DNA of 64,000 nt, from positions 62,001 to 126,000 of the forward strand of contig JBCBVV010000004.1 of the NCBI GenBank assembly GCA_039817415.1, read 5' to 3'. Below, one piece after another: positions 42,042 to 51,400 of the stretch. Position numbers and translations under genes: made by a program. Under the pieces are notes generated by a model that was not told the origin of the DNA, did not search any database, and saw only the letters and a list, made by a program, of their open reading frames with translations. Source of the stretch: JALEFZ01 sp039817415. Its GTDB lineage: Bacteria; Bacteroidota; Bacteroidia; J057. Every line of letters starts with the position of its first letter. The stretch's first letter is position 1.

Positions 42042-42908
42042 ATGACATCCTTACGATTCGGAGGCGTACCAGAACACTTTAATTATTTATGGCATGTAGC
42101 CCTAGCGCATGGACTTTTTGAATCCAAAGCCAAGGTATCTCTTAGCTGGAGGGATGTGTTGGGTGGAACAGGGTCCATGATAAAAAAGCTGGAAAACAAT
42201 GAGCTGGATGTTGCCATTATGCTCACGGAGGGTGCTGCTAAAGCCATAGCAGATGGAATGGAGATGAAGATCATCGGGACCTATGTCCAATCTCCTCTTC
42301 AATGGGGAATCCATGTACCCGGTCAAAGTTCATTAGAAAAGATAGCCGATCTAGAAGGCAAGCGTTTTGCCATTAGCAGAAAAGGTTCTGGCTCCCATTT
42401 GATTTCCTTTTTACTGGCCGAACAACAAGGCTGGGAATTAGATAAACTCCAATTTGAGCTGGTCAAAAACTTTGAAGGCGCGCAAGATTCCTTCGCCAAG
42501 GGAGAATCAGAAGTATTTTTGTGGGAGAAGTTTACCACCAAACCTACTGTCGATATAGGTGAATTCAAGCGTGTCGGCATCATCCCTACCCCGTGGCCAT
42601 GTTTTGTCATGGTAGCACGAAGTCATATCGCTAACGAACATCAAAAAGAACTGCTGGCAATCCTTGATACGCTTAGATACGTCCTCAATCGGGTAGATGA
42701 AGCAGAAGTTCTGAACTACATAACCCTTTCCTACGAACAAAAGGAAGAGGACGTCGAGGAATGGTACAAACAAACCAGTTGGTCCGTAAGCCCTCATATC
42801 AAAAGAAACGAAATGGACAAGGTTCAAAAGGCCTTGATAGAACTAGGTCTTATTGAAACAGCCATCCCTCTCGAGCAATACGTAGCAAATTATTGCCAAC
42901 TGGTATAG
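42042..42908 (+). CDS. NMT1/THI5-like substrate-binding protein without signal peptide
   Basis: A 288-residue protein of the type 2 periplasmic-binding fold: MTSLRFGGVPEHFN, VLGGTGSMIKKLENNELDVAIMLTEGAAKAIADG, then a domain-2 stretch LEGKRFAISRKGSGSH and QGWELDKLQFELVKNFEGA. These are the hallmarks of substrate-binding proteins of the nitrate/sulfonate/pyrimidine type. However, there is no signal peptide, lipobox or adjacent ABC permease, so the protein seems cytosolic. It may be an enzyme or ligand sensor of the same fold. The ATG at 42042 is used because the frame upstream (from 41961) has no sequence resembling a family N terminus. Confidence 0.85.
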   Translation: MTSLRFGGVPEHFNYLWHVALAHGLFESKAKVSLSWRDVLGGTGSMIKKLENNELDVAIMLTEGAAKAIADGMEMKIIGTYVQSPLQWGIHVPGQSSLEKIADLEGKRFAISRKGSGSHLISFLLAEQQGWELDKLQFELVKNFEGAQDSFAKGESEVFLWEKFTTKPTVDIGEFKRVGIIPTPWPCFVMVARSHIANEHQKELLAILDTLRYVLNRVDEAEVLNYITLSYEQKEEDVEEWYKQTSWSVSPHIKRNEMDKVQKALIELGLIETAIPLEQYVANYCQLV

Positions 42909-42987
42909 GTGACTTGTCAGCCCCATTATGGATGAGATTGGGCAAAAATTCTCTTCACGGAACTGATATTTTCATTTTGAGAAAATA

Positions 42988-43092
42988 ATGGCAATCTCGA
43001 AACAACCTTCCCCAAAACAAGCCACTGATTATCAGCCTACTAGCAACATTCCCCTTTTTTGGTACAGGTTTTGGTCTAAGGGTATCAGCTAA
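42988..43092 (+). CDS. tiny reading frame upstream of the 46-residue membrane protein, doubtful
   Basis: A 34-residue open frame beginning ATG and ending SKGIS. It is basic and carries an aromatic cluster (PLFWYRFW) near the end, like a membrane-interface peptide. It lies 16 bp before the next small frame on the same strand. No homologue is known to me, so this is only a candidate. Confidence 0.25.
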   Translation: MAISKQPSPKQATDYQPTSNIPLFWYRFWSKGIS

Positions 43093-43108
43093 CCCTTAAA
43101 GATAACTT

Positions 43109-43249
43109 ATGAATCTTGCCCTGAACAACAAACAAACAGAATCGACCGTCAAGCTACATCCAGCTCTTGTACCCTTTGAGACCATATTTTTGGTTCTTGT
43201 AGGTCTGCTTGGACTACTTGTCGTCAGCATCATTATGCTATTTAGATAA
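43109..43249 (+). CDS. 46-residue single-helix membrane protein
   Basis: A small reading frame with a polar N-terminal half (MNLALNNKQTESTVKLHPAL) and a strongly hydrophobic C-terminal helix of about 20 residues (FLVLVGLLGLLVVSIIML) ending FR. It is followed 21 bp later by a strong rho-independent terminator, which supports real transcription on the plus strand. I recognise no family; small single-helix proteins often sit with larger membrane complexes. The AlkB gene is about 120 bp downstream beyond the terminator and so probably not co-transcribed. Confidence 0.5.
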   Translation: MNLALNNKQTESTVKLHPALVPFETIFLVLVGLLGLLVVSIIMLFR

Positions 43250-43270
43250 ACGATTCACACAATTCTAGCC

Positions 43271-43300
43271 AAGGGAGTATGGATGCCATGCTCCCTTTTC
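43271..43300 (+). terminator. rho-independent terminator after the 46-residue gene
   Basis: Twelve-base arms AAGGGAGTATGG (43271-43282) and CCATGCTCCCTT (43286-43297), with one wobble pair, three-base loop and T-run 43296-43299. Confidence 0.85.
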
Positions 43301-43369
43301 TTATGTTCCTTTTAGCCATTCTGTCTTTATATTCCATTCGGGAAATCGTATATTTTGTATCCAATTGAG

Positions 43370-44437
43370 ATGACCAAACAGATTATTCGCATGAAGGACT
43401 TGAAGTATTTAGCTGCCTATACCTTGCCAATTCTGGCATGGGCAGGCATGTATTTCCAAGGAGTATGGACTTTTGCCACTGTTATGTTTGCCTTCGTAGC
43501 AATTCCTTTGCTGGAACCCCTGTTAGGTAATTCTGCTGAGAATTATGAAAAGGACGTTCATGACGAAAGAAAAGTCAGAAGAATATTCGATTGGTTACTT
43601 TACATCAACATCCCTATTGTTTATGGAACTGTCATTGGGCTAGCCTACTGCCTGAATACTGCTGAATTAGCTACTTGGGAAATCGTGGGCCTAGTGTTCT
43701 CATCAGGAATTGTGTTTGGCTCTAATGGCATCAATGTAGCCCACGAACTCGGTCATAGACGAAAAAGAAGCGAGCGCATCCTATCTAAGATTCTCCTTAT
43801 ACCAGAATTGTACGCCCACTTTTACATCGAGCACAATCGAGGTCATCACAAGCATGTAGCCACTGACAAGGATCCAGCCTCGGCTCGACTAAACGAATGG
43901 CTTTACACCTTCTATTTCCGGTCCTTAATTGGGTCTTATATCAGCGCGTGGAAGATTGAAATGAAGCAGCTTAGTTTGAAGAAGATTCCTTTCTGGAGTT
44001 GGAAGAATGAAATGCTTCGACTTCAACTGTTTCAAGCCCTCTATGTAATTGCCCTATTTGTCCTCCTCCCATGGGAAGTGGCCTCTCTTGTCTTGCTGTC
44101 AGGTTTTATAGGTGCCCTATTGCTGGAAACGATCAACTATATCGAGCACTATGGCCTCCGTCGCAAAAAGCTGGAATCGGGTGGATATGAACGTGTTCGT
44201 CCCAGACACTCATGGAATGCCAATTTTGAAATGGGCCGAATTGTCCTGTACGAATTGACACGCCATTCAGATCATCATTTTATCGCAGCAAAAAAATACC
44301 AGAACCTGGATCATTACGAAGAGGCCCCTCAATTGCCTGTTGGATATCCCACTTCTATGCTCATGGCCATGGTCCCTCCCCTTTGGTTTGCCGTGATGAA
44401 CCCACGCATTCCAAAAGAGCAGTTAGCGCTAGCTTAA
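43370..44437 (+). CDS. alkB: alkane 1-monooxygenase (AlkB), integral membrane di-iron enzyme
   Basis: About 355 residues with the four AlkB histidine boxes: HELGHRRKR, HNRGHHKHVATDKDP, a conserved NYIEHYGLRR and the C-terminal RHSDHHFIAAKKYQNL. Six hydrophobic segments surround the boxes. AlkB hydroxylates the terminal carbon of medium-chain n-alkanes, using rubredoxin; no rubredoxin gene is adjacent. The frame opens at a TTG at 43355; the ATG at 43370 is used. The substrate range cannot be read here; related Bacteroidota enzymes are often called alkane 1-monooxygenase. Confidence 0.93.
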   Translation: MTKQIIRMKDLKYLAAYTLPILAWAGMYFQGVWTFATVMFAFVAIPLLEPLLGNSAENYEKDVHDERKVRRIFDWLLYINIPIVYGTVIGLAYCLNTAELATWEIVGLVFSSGIVFGSNGINVAHELGHRRKRSERILSKILLIPELYAHFYIEHNRGHHKHVATDKDPASARLNEWLYTFYFRSLIGSYISAWKIEMKQLSLKKIPFWSWKNEMLRLQLFQALYVIALFVLLPWEVASLVLLSGFIGALLLETINYIEHYGLRRKKLESGGYERVRPRHSWNANFEMGRIVLYELTRHSDHHFIAAKKYQNLDHYEEAPQLPVGYPTSMLMAMVPPLWFAVMNPRIPKEQLALA

Positions 44438-44457
44438 CAGCCAAGACTTTATACAAC

Positions 44458-44494
44458 ATTCCCCTGCCAAGTTCTTGTAGCCTGGCAGGGGAAT
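44458..44494. terminator. strong hairpin between alkB and the convergent LysM gene
   Basis: A perfect 12-bp stem ATTCCCCTGCCA (44458-44469) / TGGCAGGGGAAT (44483-44494) with a 13-base loop. There is no obvious T-run on either strand, so it is a candidate bidirectional terminator or transcript-end structure. Confidence 0.55.
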
Positions 44495-44513
44495 TACATA
44501 ATAGGTGAGGGCT

Positions 44514-45338
44514 TTATTTTACCTTGACTTTGTAGAAATAATATTTCTCAAATAATCCCTTCTCATCGTGGACCTCTGCCATATAAGGAAGGTTGTTACT
44601 ATTGTCAATGTAAATCACAGCATATTTGGCGTAAGAAGAAGGAAGCTTGATGGTTTTCCCATCCAGTTTATCGGTCACCTTGCGGATATTTGGGTTAATG
44701 GTCATGATCTTATAGGCAGAAAGGTTTTTCTTTTTGGCGATGGAGAGTACGGACTCCCCAGCACTGACCTTGTAATCTTCGAAGGTATAATTCGCATCGT
44801 AGGCCTCTACCTTGTGGCAAGACTTTCCTTCAAAAGTAACCGTTCCTTTGTCTGCAAATACCGTATTGTACCTACCCTCAGAACGCGCTTTTGCCTGAGC
44901 ACCCTTGAAAATGTCCCTTACTGCCTTGAATCCAGTCGCTGTTACAGGGTGATGGGCATCATTCATCAAGGTTGATCCATGCAAATAGTGATCAGTCGGC
45001 AAACTGGCGATCCCTAAGTTGACATATACTTTGGCATATGACCTCTTGTAGTTGGGATCATAAACTACCTTGGTACCCTTATTGGGCTTGAACAGCTTAA
45101 TCTCGATTTTCAAAGGAGAGCTTGACATATCAACTTCCATGTGTCGCTCAGCCATTTTTTTACTGTTGCCGTTGTCCATCCTTTCTAGGGATTTGAATTC
45201 AAAGGCTACTTTATTGGCTTTGCTGATGGCAGAATACATTTTGTTAAGTGCTGCATCTTGAGCAAAATGGGTAGCTGGCATGAGGAGAACCCCCAATAAA
45301 ACCAAGGAAGTATAGAGGTAATTAAGATATAATTTCAT
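44514..45338 (-). CDS. exported DUF1571-like protein with internal LysM domain
   Basis: A 274-residue exported protein (signal peptide MKLYLNYLYTSLVLLGVLLMPATHFAQ). The first half (about 30-185) and the C-terminal strand pair (YAVIYIDNSNNLPYMAEVHDEKGLFEKYYFYKVKV) resemble DUF1571 and outer-membrane-lipoprotein-sorting-like proteins (RMDNGNSKKMAERHMEVDMSSSP). Between them, at about 187-236, sits a LysM domain (YKVSAGESVLSIAKKKNLSAYKIMTINPN), a peptidoglycan-binding module. A LysM inserted inside another fold is unusual. The frame is open to 45407, but the ATG at 45338 begins the good signal peptide. Confidence 0.8.
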   Translation of the reverse strand: MKLYLNYLYTSLVLLGVLLMPATHFAQDAALNKMYSAISKANKVAFEFKSLERMDNGNSKKMAERHMEVDMSSSPLKIEIKLFKPNKGTKVVYDPNYKRSYAKVYVNLGIASLPTDHYLHGSTLMNDAHHPVTATGFKAVRDIFKGAQAKARSEGRYNTVFADKGTVTFEGKSCHKVEAYDANYTFEDYKVSAGESVLSIAKKKNLSAYKIMTINPNIRKVTDKLDGKTIKLPSSYAKYAVIYIDNSNNLPYMAEVHDEKGLFEKYYFYKVKVK

Positions 45339-45543
45339 TTGTGCGTCTATTGTAATGAAGTGGGTCTGCAAGAACATATGAAAATATACATAAACTTGTT
45401 TCATCATGCATGACTCTCAGACTCCCTCTTTAGACGCTGAAAAGGGGTGATAGTTATTCTAAAGGTCAATTTCCTTCCCTTTTTGATCAAAAAAGGTCAA
45501 TTCTCCTGTGAAAAAAGCATCCCTTATTCATCCATATTTTTTC

Positions 45544-45551
45544 TATTTTTG
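45544..45551 (+). promoter_or_regulatory. candidate -7 box of the prfC promoter
   Basis: TATTTTTG, a perfect match to the Bacteroidota TANNTTTG -7 motif, ending 29 bp before the ATG of prfC. No convincing TTTG -33 element is seen 19 bp upstream, so this is a weak call. Confidence 0.35.
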
Positions 45552-45580
45552 CCTGTTTTCCAGAGAGAAGGCCATTTTTT

Positions 45581-47161
45581 ATGAAGAGAACTGAAGAAAT
45601 AAAAAGACGAAGAACGTTTGCTGTAATTGCTCACCCGGATGCAGGAAAAACCACCCTGACGGAAAAACTCCTCCTATTTGGTGGGGCGATTCAGACTGCA
45701 GGTGCCGTAAAATCCAATAAAATCAAGAAGACAACCACCTCTGACTTTATGGAAATCGAGAAACAAAGAGGAATCTCGGTAGCTACCTCAGTGATGGGTT
45801 TCGAATACAGAGGACTTCAGGTGAATATTCTCGATACGCCTGGTCACAAAGATTTTGCGGAGGATACCTATCGCACCTTGACGGCGGTGGATAGTGTCAT
45901 TGTGGTAATTGACGTGGCAAAAGGGGTCGAGGAACAGACAGAAAGGTTGGTGGAAGTTTGCCGTATGCGCGCTACGCCTGTTATGGTTTTTGTCAACAAA
46001 ATGGACCGCGAAGGAAAAGATGGCTTTGAACTCCTTGACGAAATTGAAGAAAAGCTAAAACTAAAAGCTCTCCCACTTTCATGGCCCATTGGGATGGGAA
46101 AATCCTTCAAAGGAGTATATTCTCTTTATGAGAAAAAACTTGTGCTCTTTACCGCCCACGGAAAACAGGACTTAGGAGATGCCCACACCTTCGAAAATCT
46201 CCAGGATAACCTCTTGGATAGAATGGTAGGTGACAGTGCAGCAGATACCTTGAGGGAAGATGTAGACCTAATTGAAGGTGTCTATCCTCCCTTCGAAGTT
46301 GATGAATACCTCAATGGCAATATTTCTCCTGTATTCTTTGGGTCTGCGGTGAACAACTTTGGCGTTCGGGAATTACTGGACTGCTTCGTTGAGGTGGCGC
46401 CTTTTCCAGGTTCTGCTAAAACTGAGGAGAGGGACATCGATCCATTTGAGGATAAATTTTCCGGCTTTGTATTTAAAATCCATGCCAACATTGACCCTAA
46501 GCACAGAAATAGGATTGCCTTCCTGCGAATTTGCTCTGGAAAATTTGAGCGAGGCAAAGCCTATAAACACATTCGATTGGGCAAGAACTTGAAGTTCTCC
46601 AATCCCACTACCTTTATGGCCTCCAAAAAAGAAACCCTTGAACAAGCCTTTCCTGGAGATATAGTGGGCCTGTATGATACAGGGAATTTCAAAATTGGGG
46701 ACAGCCTGACCGAGGGAGAAACCCTTCACTTTACAGGTATACCCAACTTTGCCCCAGAACTCTTCCGATTTGTAGAGAATGCTGATCCAATGAAATCCAA
46801 GCAGTTAGCAAAGGGATTGGACCAATTGATGGATGAAGGGGTAGCTCAGTTATTTGTCCATCAATATACAGGACGAAAATTAATTGGAACAGTAGGTGCC
46901 CTGCAGTTTGATGTGATCCAACATAGACTGAAACACGAGTACAACGCAACTTGTCGCTTTGAGCATGCCACCTTGCATAAGGCCGTTTGGCTGACTGCAG
47001 AAAACAAGGCAGATATGCAGGCATTCAAAACCCGTAAGGCAAGAAATATGGCCAAAGACAAACATGGAAATGATGTTTTTTTGGCGGAAACATCCTGGGA
47101 CCTCAATTCTACACAGGAATTATTCCCTGATGTCAAGTTTCATTACACGAGTGAATTCTAA
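45581..47161 (+). CDS. prfC: peptide chain release factor 3
   Basis: A 526-residue translational GTPase, the usual length of RF3. The G domain (1-280) has G1 AHPDAGKTT, G2 in the KQRGISVATSVM stretch, G3 DTPGHKDF and G4 NKMD. The rest includes domain 2 (FVFKIHANIDPKHRNRIAFLRICSG) and the RF3-specific C-terminal domain (FMASKKETLEQAFPGDIVGLYD; RYFE-like GALQFDVIQHRL). RF3 recycles class I release factors from the ribosome after termination. It stands alone on the plus strand with about 170 bp of non-coding sequence upstream. Confidence 0.97.
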   Translation: MKRTEEIKRRRTFAVIAHPDAGKTTLTEKLLLFGGAIQTAGAVKSNKIKKTTTSDFMEIEKQRGISVATSVMGFEYRGLQVNILDTPGHKDFAEDTYRTLTAVDSVIVVIDVAKGVEEQTERLVEVCRMRATPVMVFVNKMDREGKDGFELLDEIEEKLKLKALPLSWPIGMGKSFKGVYSLYEKKLVLFTAHGKQDLGDAHTFENLQDNLLDRMVGDSAADTLREDVDLIEGVYPPFEVDEYLNGNISPVFFGSAVNNFGVRELLDCFVEVAPFPGSAKTEERDIDPFEDKFSGFVFKIHANIDPKHRNRIAFLRICSGKFERGKAYKHIRLGKNLKFSNPTTFMASKKETLEQAFPGDIVGLYDTGNFKIGDSLTEGETLHFTGIPNFAPELFRFVENADPMKSKQLAKGLDQLMDEGVAQLFVHQYTGRKLIGTVGALQFDVIQHRLKHEYNATCRFEHATLHKAVWLTAENKADMQAFKTRKARNMAKDKHGNDVFLAETSWDLNSTQELFPDVKFHYTSEF

Positions 47162-47379
47162 GCTAATTTATCCTTTTATCCACATTATCAACCACTTACA
47201 AAAGGAGCAAGGGCAATTAGTTCGAATCTAGTATTACCTCATTCCGAAAATTATTAATTAAATAATATCTTCTTTCCTGTGTAAAAAATATAGGGTAAAA
47301 TTTAAAAATGGGCTTGTGTCCTATGGCTTCCTCCTATAACTTGATCTAGTTAACCATTCAAAATAGGAGTCAGCCATTT

Positions 47380-48294
47380 ATGTCTGTTTTCGAGGCGATA
47401 AAAAACCATGACCTACGCTTTTTGTATAACTATCTCAAATCAGGACAAAACCCCAACATTTGTGATCCCCTTGGGTATGGACTCTTACATTCTGCCATAC
47501 ACGAGGGAACTCTTGACTTAGTGGACATGTTGCTCAGACATGGAGCTTCCGCAGAGCAGGAAGATCAATTTGGGAACAAGCCCCTTCAGGTAGCCTGTTT
47601 GTTTGCCAAATCTGATGTGGTTGAACTCCTCTTAGCTTATGATGCCTATATCGATGGCATCAGTCCCAAAAGACCGTGGACGCCCCTGATGATAGCCGTT
47701 AATGAACGGAATGATGAGTTGGCCACCCTATTGATTGAGCAAGGTGCGAACGTGAGTTTTGTGGAAGAAGAGGAAGGCTGGACACCTTTCTTAGTTGCTT
47801 GCGATACTGGCCTAAAGGATGTTGGCATGCGCTTGATACGAGAAGGCGTAGACCTAGGGGCTCATGTTCGGTCAGGAGATATTGCCGGAAGATCAGCCAT
47901 TCATCTTGTCGCTTACAATGGAGAAGTAGATTTGGCAGAAGCCTTGGTTGAAAAAGGTGTTGATGTAAACTCCTCCCCGGTTGGAGGCGGTCTCTCTCCT
48001 CTACATTGGGCCGTTTATAACGATCACCTGGATTTGCTTGATTTTCTTTTAGAAAAGGGAGCTGACACCAACCTTCCAGCCAGCGGGATATATGATAACA
48101 GAACCCCCTTGCATTATGCTGTTTCTTGCAATCGAATTCACATGTTGGCGCCTTTACTAGATCATGGCGCCGATCCCTTACGAGCAGATATCGAAGGCAG
48201 AACGCCCCTTGATATCGCTTGGCAATTCTACAAAGAAGGGCAAAAATCCCTCTATCGAGATTTTATTGCCCTGATCGGCAAGACCAACAACTAA
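47380..48294 (+). CDS. ankyrin-repeat protein
   Basis: A 304-residue soluble protein made of about eight ankyrin repeats over almost its whole length (for example GYGLLHSAIHEGTLDLVDMLLRHGAS; RPWTPLMIAVNERNDELATLLIEQGA; GGLSPLHWAVYNDHLDLLDFLLEKGAD; RTPLHYAVSCNRIHMLAPLLDHGADP). No signal peptide is present, so it is cytosolic. Ankyrin arrays bind other proteins; the partner is unknown. It is flanked by two non-coding gaps of roughly 200 and 170 bp and has no operon partner. Confidence 0.9.
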   Translation: MSVFEAIKNHDLRFLYNYLKSGQNPNICDPLGYGLLHSAIHEGTLDLVDMLLRHGASAEQEDQFGNKPLQVACLFAKSDVVELLLAYDAYIDGISPKRPWTPLMIAVNERNDELATLLIEQGANVSFVEEEEGWTPFLVACDTGLKDVGMRLIREGVDLGAHVRSGDIAGRSAIHLVAYNGEVDLAEALVEKGVDVNSSPVGGGLSPLHWAVYNDHLDLLDFLLEKGADTNLPASGIYDNRTPLHYAVSCNRIHMLAPLLDHGADPLRADIEGRTPLDIAWQFYKEGQKSLYRDFIALIGKTNN

Positions 48295-48467
48295 TCCTAC
48301 TCTATTGGTCCTTTTCAGCCATTATAGGCTTATCCACAGGCCATAAGGTTGGCTTTTTACCGACAATTGCTAAATTGTGTATTATGGAAATATTTGATTT
48401 CCAAGCTCATCTGATTGTCTGAGTATAAATAATCAGAATCACCGTTTACAAACCATAATACACACTT

Positions 48468-51400
48468 ATGCTTCGAACGCTTGTCGTTGGAATCTGCCTG
48501 TTTTTTGGCTATCTGATCAGTTTGGGACAAACAGCCCAATCTCCAACCTACCACGGAGGATCTCCTGCGAGAACGGTTGACCTAAAGGACCCTGATAAAG
48601 GAACGTTTCAAAAAAAGCCGGTCTATGATTTCAACAAATTCAGTCAAGGACGCTTCGTACCTCCCCAGAAAAGAAAGTGCGGAATTGTAGAGACAGAAAA
48701 AGAAAGGTCTCTTAATCATACAGTAGAAACTGAGGACCAGTTCGAAGATTGGATGCAGCGTAAAGTTGCAGCCGCCTACAGAAATCGCCGTGCCACCGCT
48801 CGAGGACAGAAAATCTATACCCTACCCGTTGTCATCCATGTGCTTTACAGCAGACCTGATGAGAATATCAGCGATGAACAAATCTATTCTCAACTCAGGG
48901 TATTGAATGAGGATTATCGTAGAACCAATCCAGATGCCTCACAAACCTCTAGGGAATTCAAATCTGTGGCTTCAGACCTTGGGGTAGAGTTTTGTTTGGC
49001 AGGTGTCGATCCAGATGGCAAACCGACAAATGGTATTCATAGAGTATCCATGGCAGGGGCTCCTTTTACCGAATCCTTCATGAACGGTGTAGCCAAGCCC
49101 CAGACCATCTGGGATCCCGAACGCTACATGAATATTTGGGTGGCCAATTTATCCGATGGGGTATTGGGCTTTGCTCAGTTTCCAGAATCTCCAAACGTTG
49201 TTGGTCTTCCTGGGGCTCCAGGGGGTGATGCGACTGATGGGGTTGTCATCAATTACCTCGCTTTTGGGACCACAGGAACGGCCATGTATCCCTTTAACAA
49301 GGGTCGTACAGCTACCCATGAAATAGGCCATTTTCTAGGCTTGAGACATATTTGGGGAGATGGTCCTTGTGGAGAGGATGATTTTTGTGAAGATACACCC
49401 GAAACATCTACTCCAACCTTCAATTGCCCTACAACAGGCGTCTCTTGTAATGGAGAAAAGGCCATGATCGAAAACTTCATGGACTACACTGACGATGCCT
49501 GCATGAACGTCTTCACGACAGAACAACGTCTGAGAATTCGTACCATATTAGAAAGTAGTCCGAGAAGAAAATCCCTTCTCTCATCCAATGCTTGTGGCCA
49601 AGGGAAACTTCCTCCCAAACCCGCTTTCACAGCAGATATTACCATGGGTTGTGCTCCGCTTAAGGTTCAGTTCATAGACGAAAGTACCAATGAGCCACAA
49701 ACATGGAAATGGACCTTTCCAGGTGGACGACCTTCCTCTTCAGGGAGACCCACTCCCAAAGTTACTTATAGAACTCCAGGTAAGTACCCTGTTACCCTTG
49801 AGGTATCTAATTCTGGTGGAAAAAAAACTATCAAAAAGGAGGGATTCATAGAAATACTAGCTTCAAGTGATAGCCTTCCTTACCGCTTGAGTTTTGAGGG
49901 AGATGACTTCCCCCCTAACAGATCTCAACTGATCAATGAGGATGAAAATCAGTGGTCATGGTCAAGAACCTCTCGTGTGAGTGGTCAAGGCCAGGGAAAG
50001 TCTTCAATTGTATTGAATCAATTTGAGAATAACCATAAGAACGCTGTGCAGTGGTTTGTTTCTCCCTTGCTAGCCTCTTCATCTTCAAGCTTGATAATGA
50101 GCTTCGACCTCGCTTATGCGCCCTTTAGCAAGGAATACTCCGATACGCTAGCCATTTTCATCGCAACTGATTGTGGAACCACCTTCGAAAGCATCTATTA
50201 TAAAGGCGGCAAAGAACTCAAAACCATAGAAGAACCATTTGCTACATCAGCCTTTGTTCCCAATAGCAAACAATGGCGAAAGGAAGTCATCGATCTTGGG
50301 AGATTTGCCAACCAAGGCAACATCCAAATAGCCATTTTAGGTATCAATGGCTACGGCAATAACCTCTACCTTGATAACCTCTATTTAGGGCCCAAACAAG
50401 TAGCCGTTCCCAAGCCAGAATTTGGGGAAACTGCTAACAGCATTTGCTCTGGAAAGTCCATAAGATTTGAAGACCTATCACAAGGGGTAGTCAACAAACG
50501 AGTTTGGTCATTTCCCGGTGGATCCCCGGCAAGTTCCACCAAAGAAAACCCTACCATTGTTTATGAATCCCCGGGAACATATGATGTAAGTCTGACTGTC
50601 TTCAATGAGTCAGGAGAACAGACCATTGAAAAGAAAGGACACATTACGATAAAAGAATCCCCAGTGCTCAAGCTTACCGCATCTGACAATGCCATTTGTA
50701 AAGGAGAAAGTGTAACACTTAGGGCAGAAGCCAATGTAGGAATAGAATGGGAGTTAGGTCCGGGTGTCCAGCAACCCTCAGGAAGCACCATTACCTTGTC
50801 TCCTAGAAAGGATGCCGTATACACCATCAATTCCAGTAAAAGATCAGGCTGTCAGGCTCAGGCAAGTGTAGCCGTGAGGGTAGATCAAGAAAAGAAACTC
50901 GAAATTACCCCTCCCCTAGCGAGAATATGCGAAGGGCAATCTATCGACATCAACGTTACAGGTGCCAGATCTTATTCATGGGCTCCATCTATGGGACTCA
51001 ACACCGCTCAAAGCAGTTTGGTTAAGGCTTCCCCTTCCCAAACTACGCTTTATACCATTACAGGTAAGACAGAAGGTGGATGTACCATTACCGATACGAT
51101 CCGAGTGGTTGTAGAGCAAGGGCCATCTAGCCTTCAGCTTATGGCAGATCAAAAGACTTTGTGTCAAGGACAATCTGCTTCTCTCAAAGCCATTGGGGCC
51201 GCTGCTTACTCTTGGTCCCCCGCTCTTGGGTTAAACCGAGCAGATGGTTCGGATGTGATTGCTCGACCTAAATCTACCACCAAATATGTGCTGACTGGCA
51301 AGAGTAACAATGGGTGTGAAGCAAAAAGGGAAGTCGAGATTGTGGTAGACCCAGGTCCAAACCTCAAGGCCTATGCGGATAAGGAAGTCGTATGTCCAAA

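Noticed and set aside
47216..47232. tRNA T-arm look-alike ATTAG-TTCGAAT-CTAGT
   Set aside because: The 5-bp stem and TTCGAAT loop look like a T-arm, but no acceptor stem, anticodon arm or D-arm can be folded in the flanking bases.
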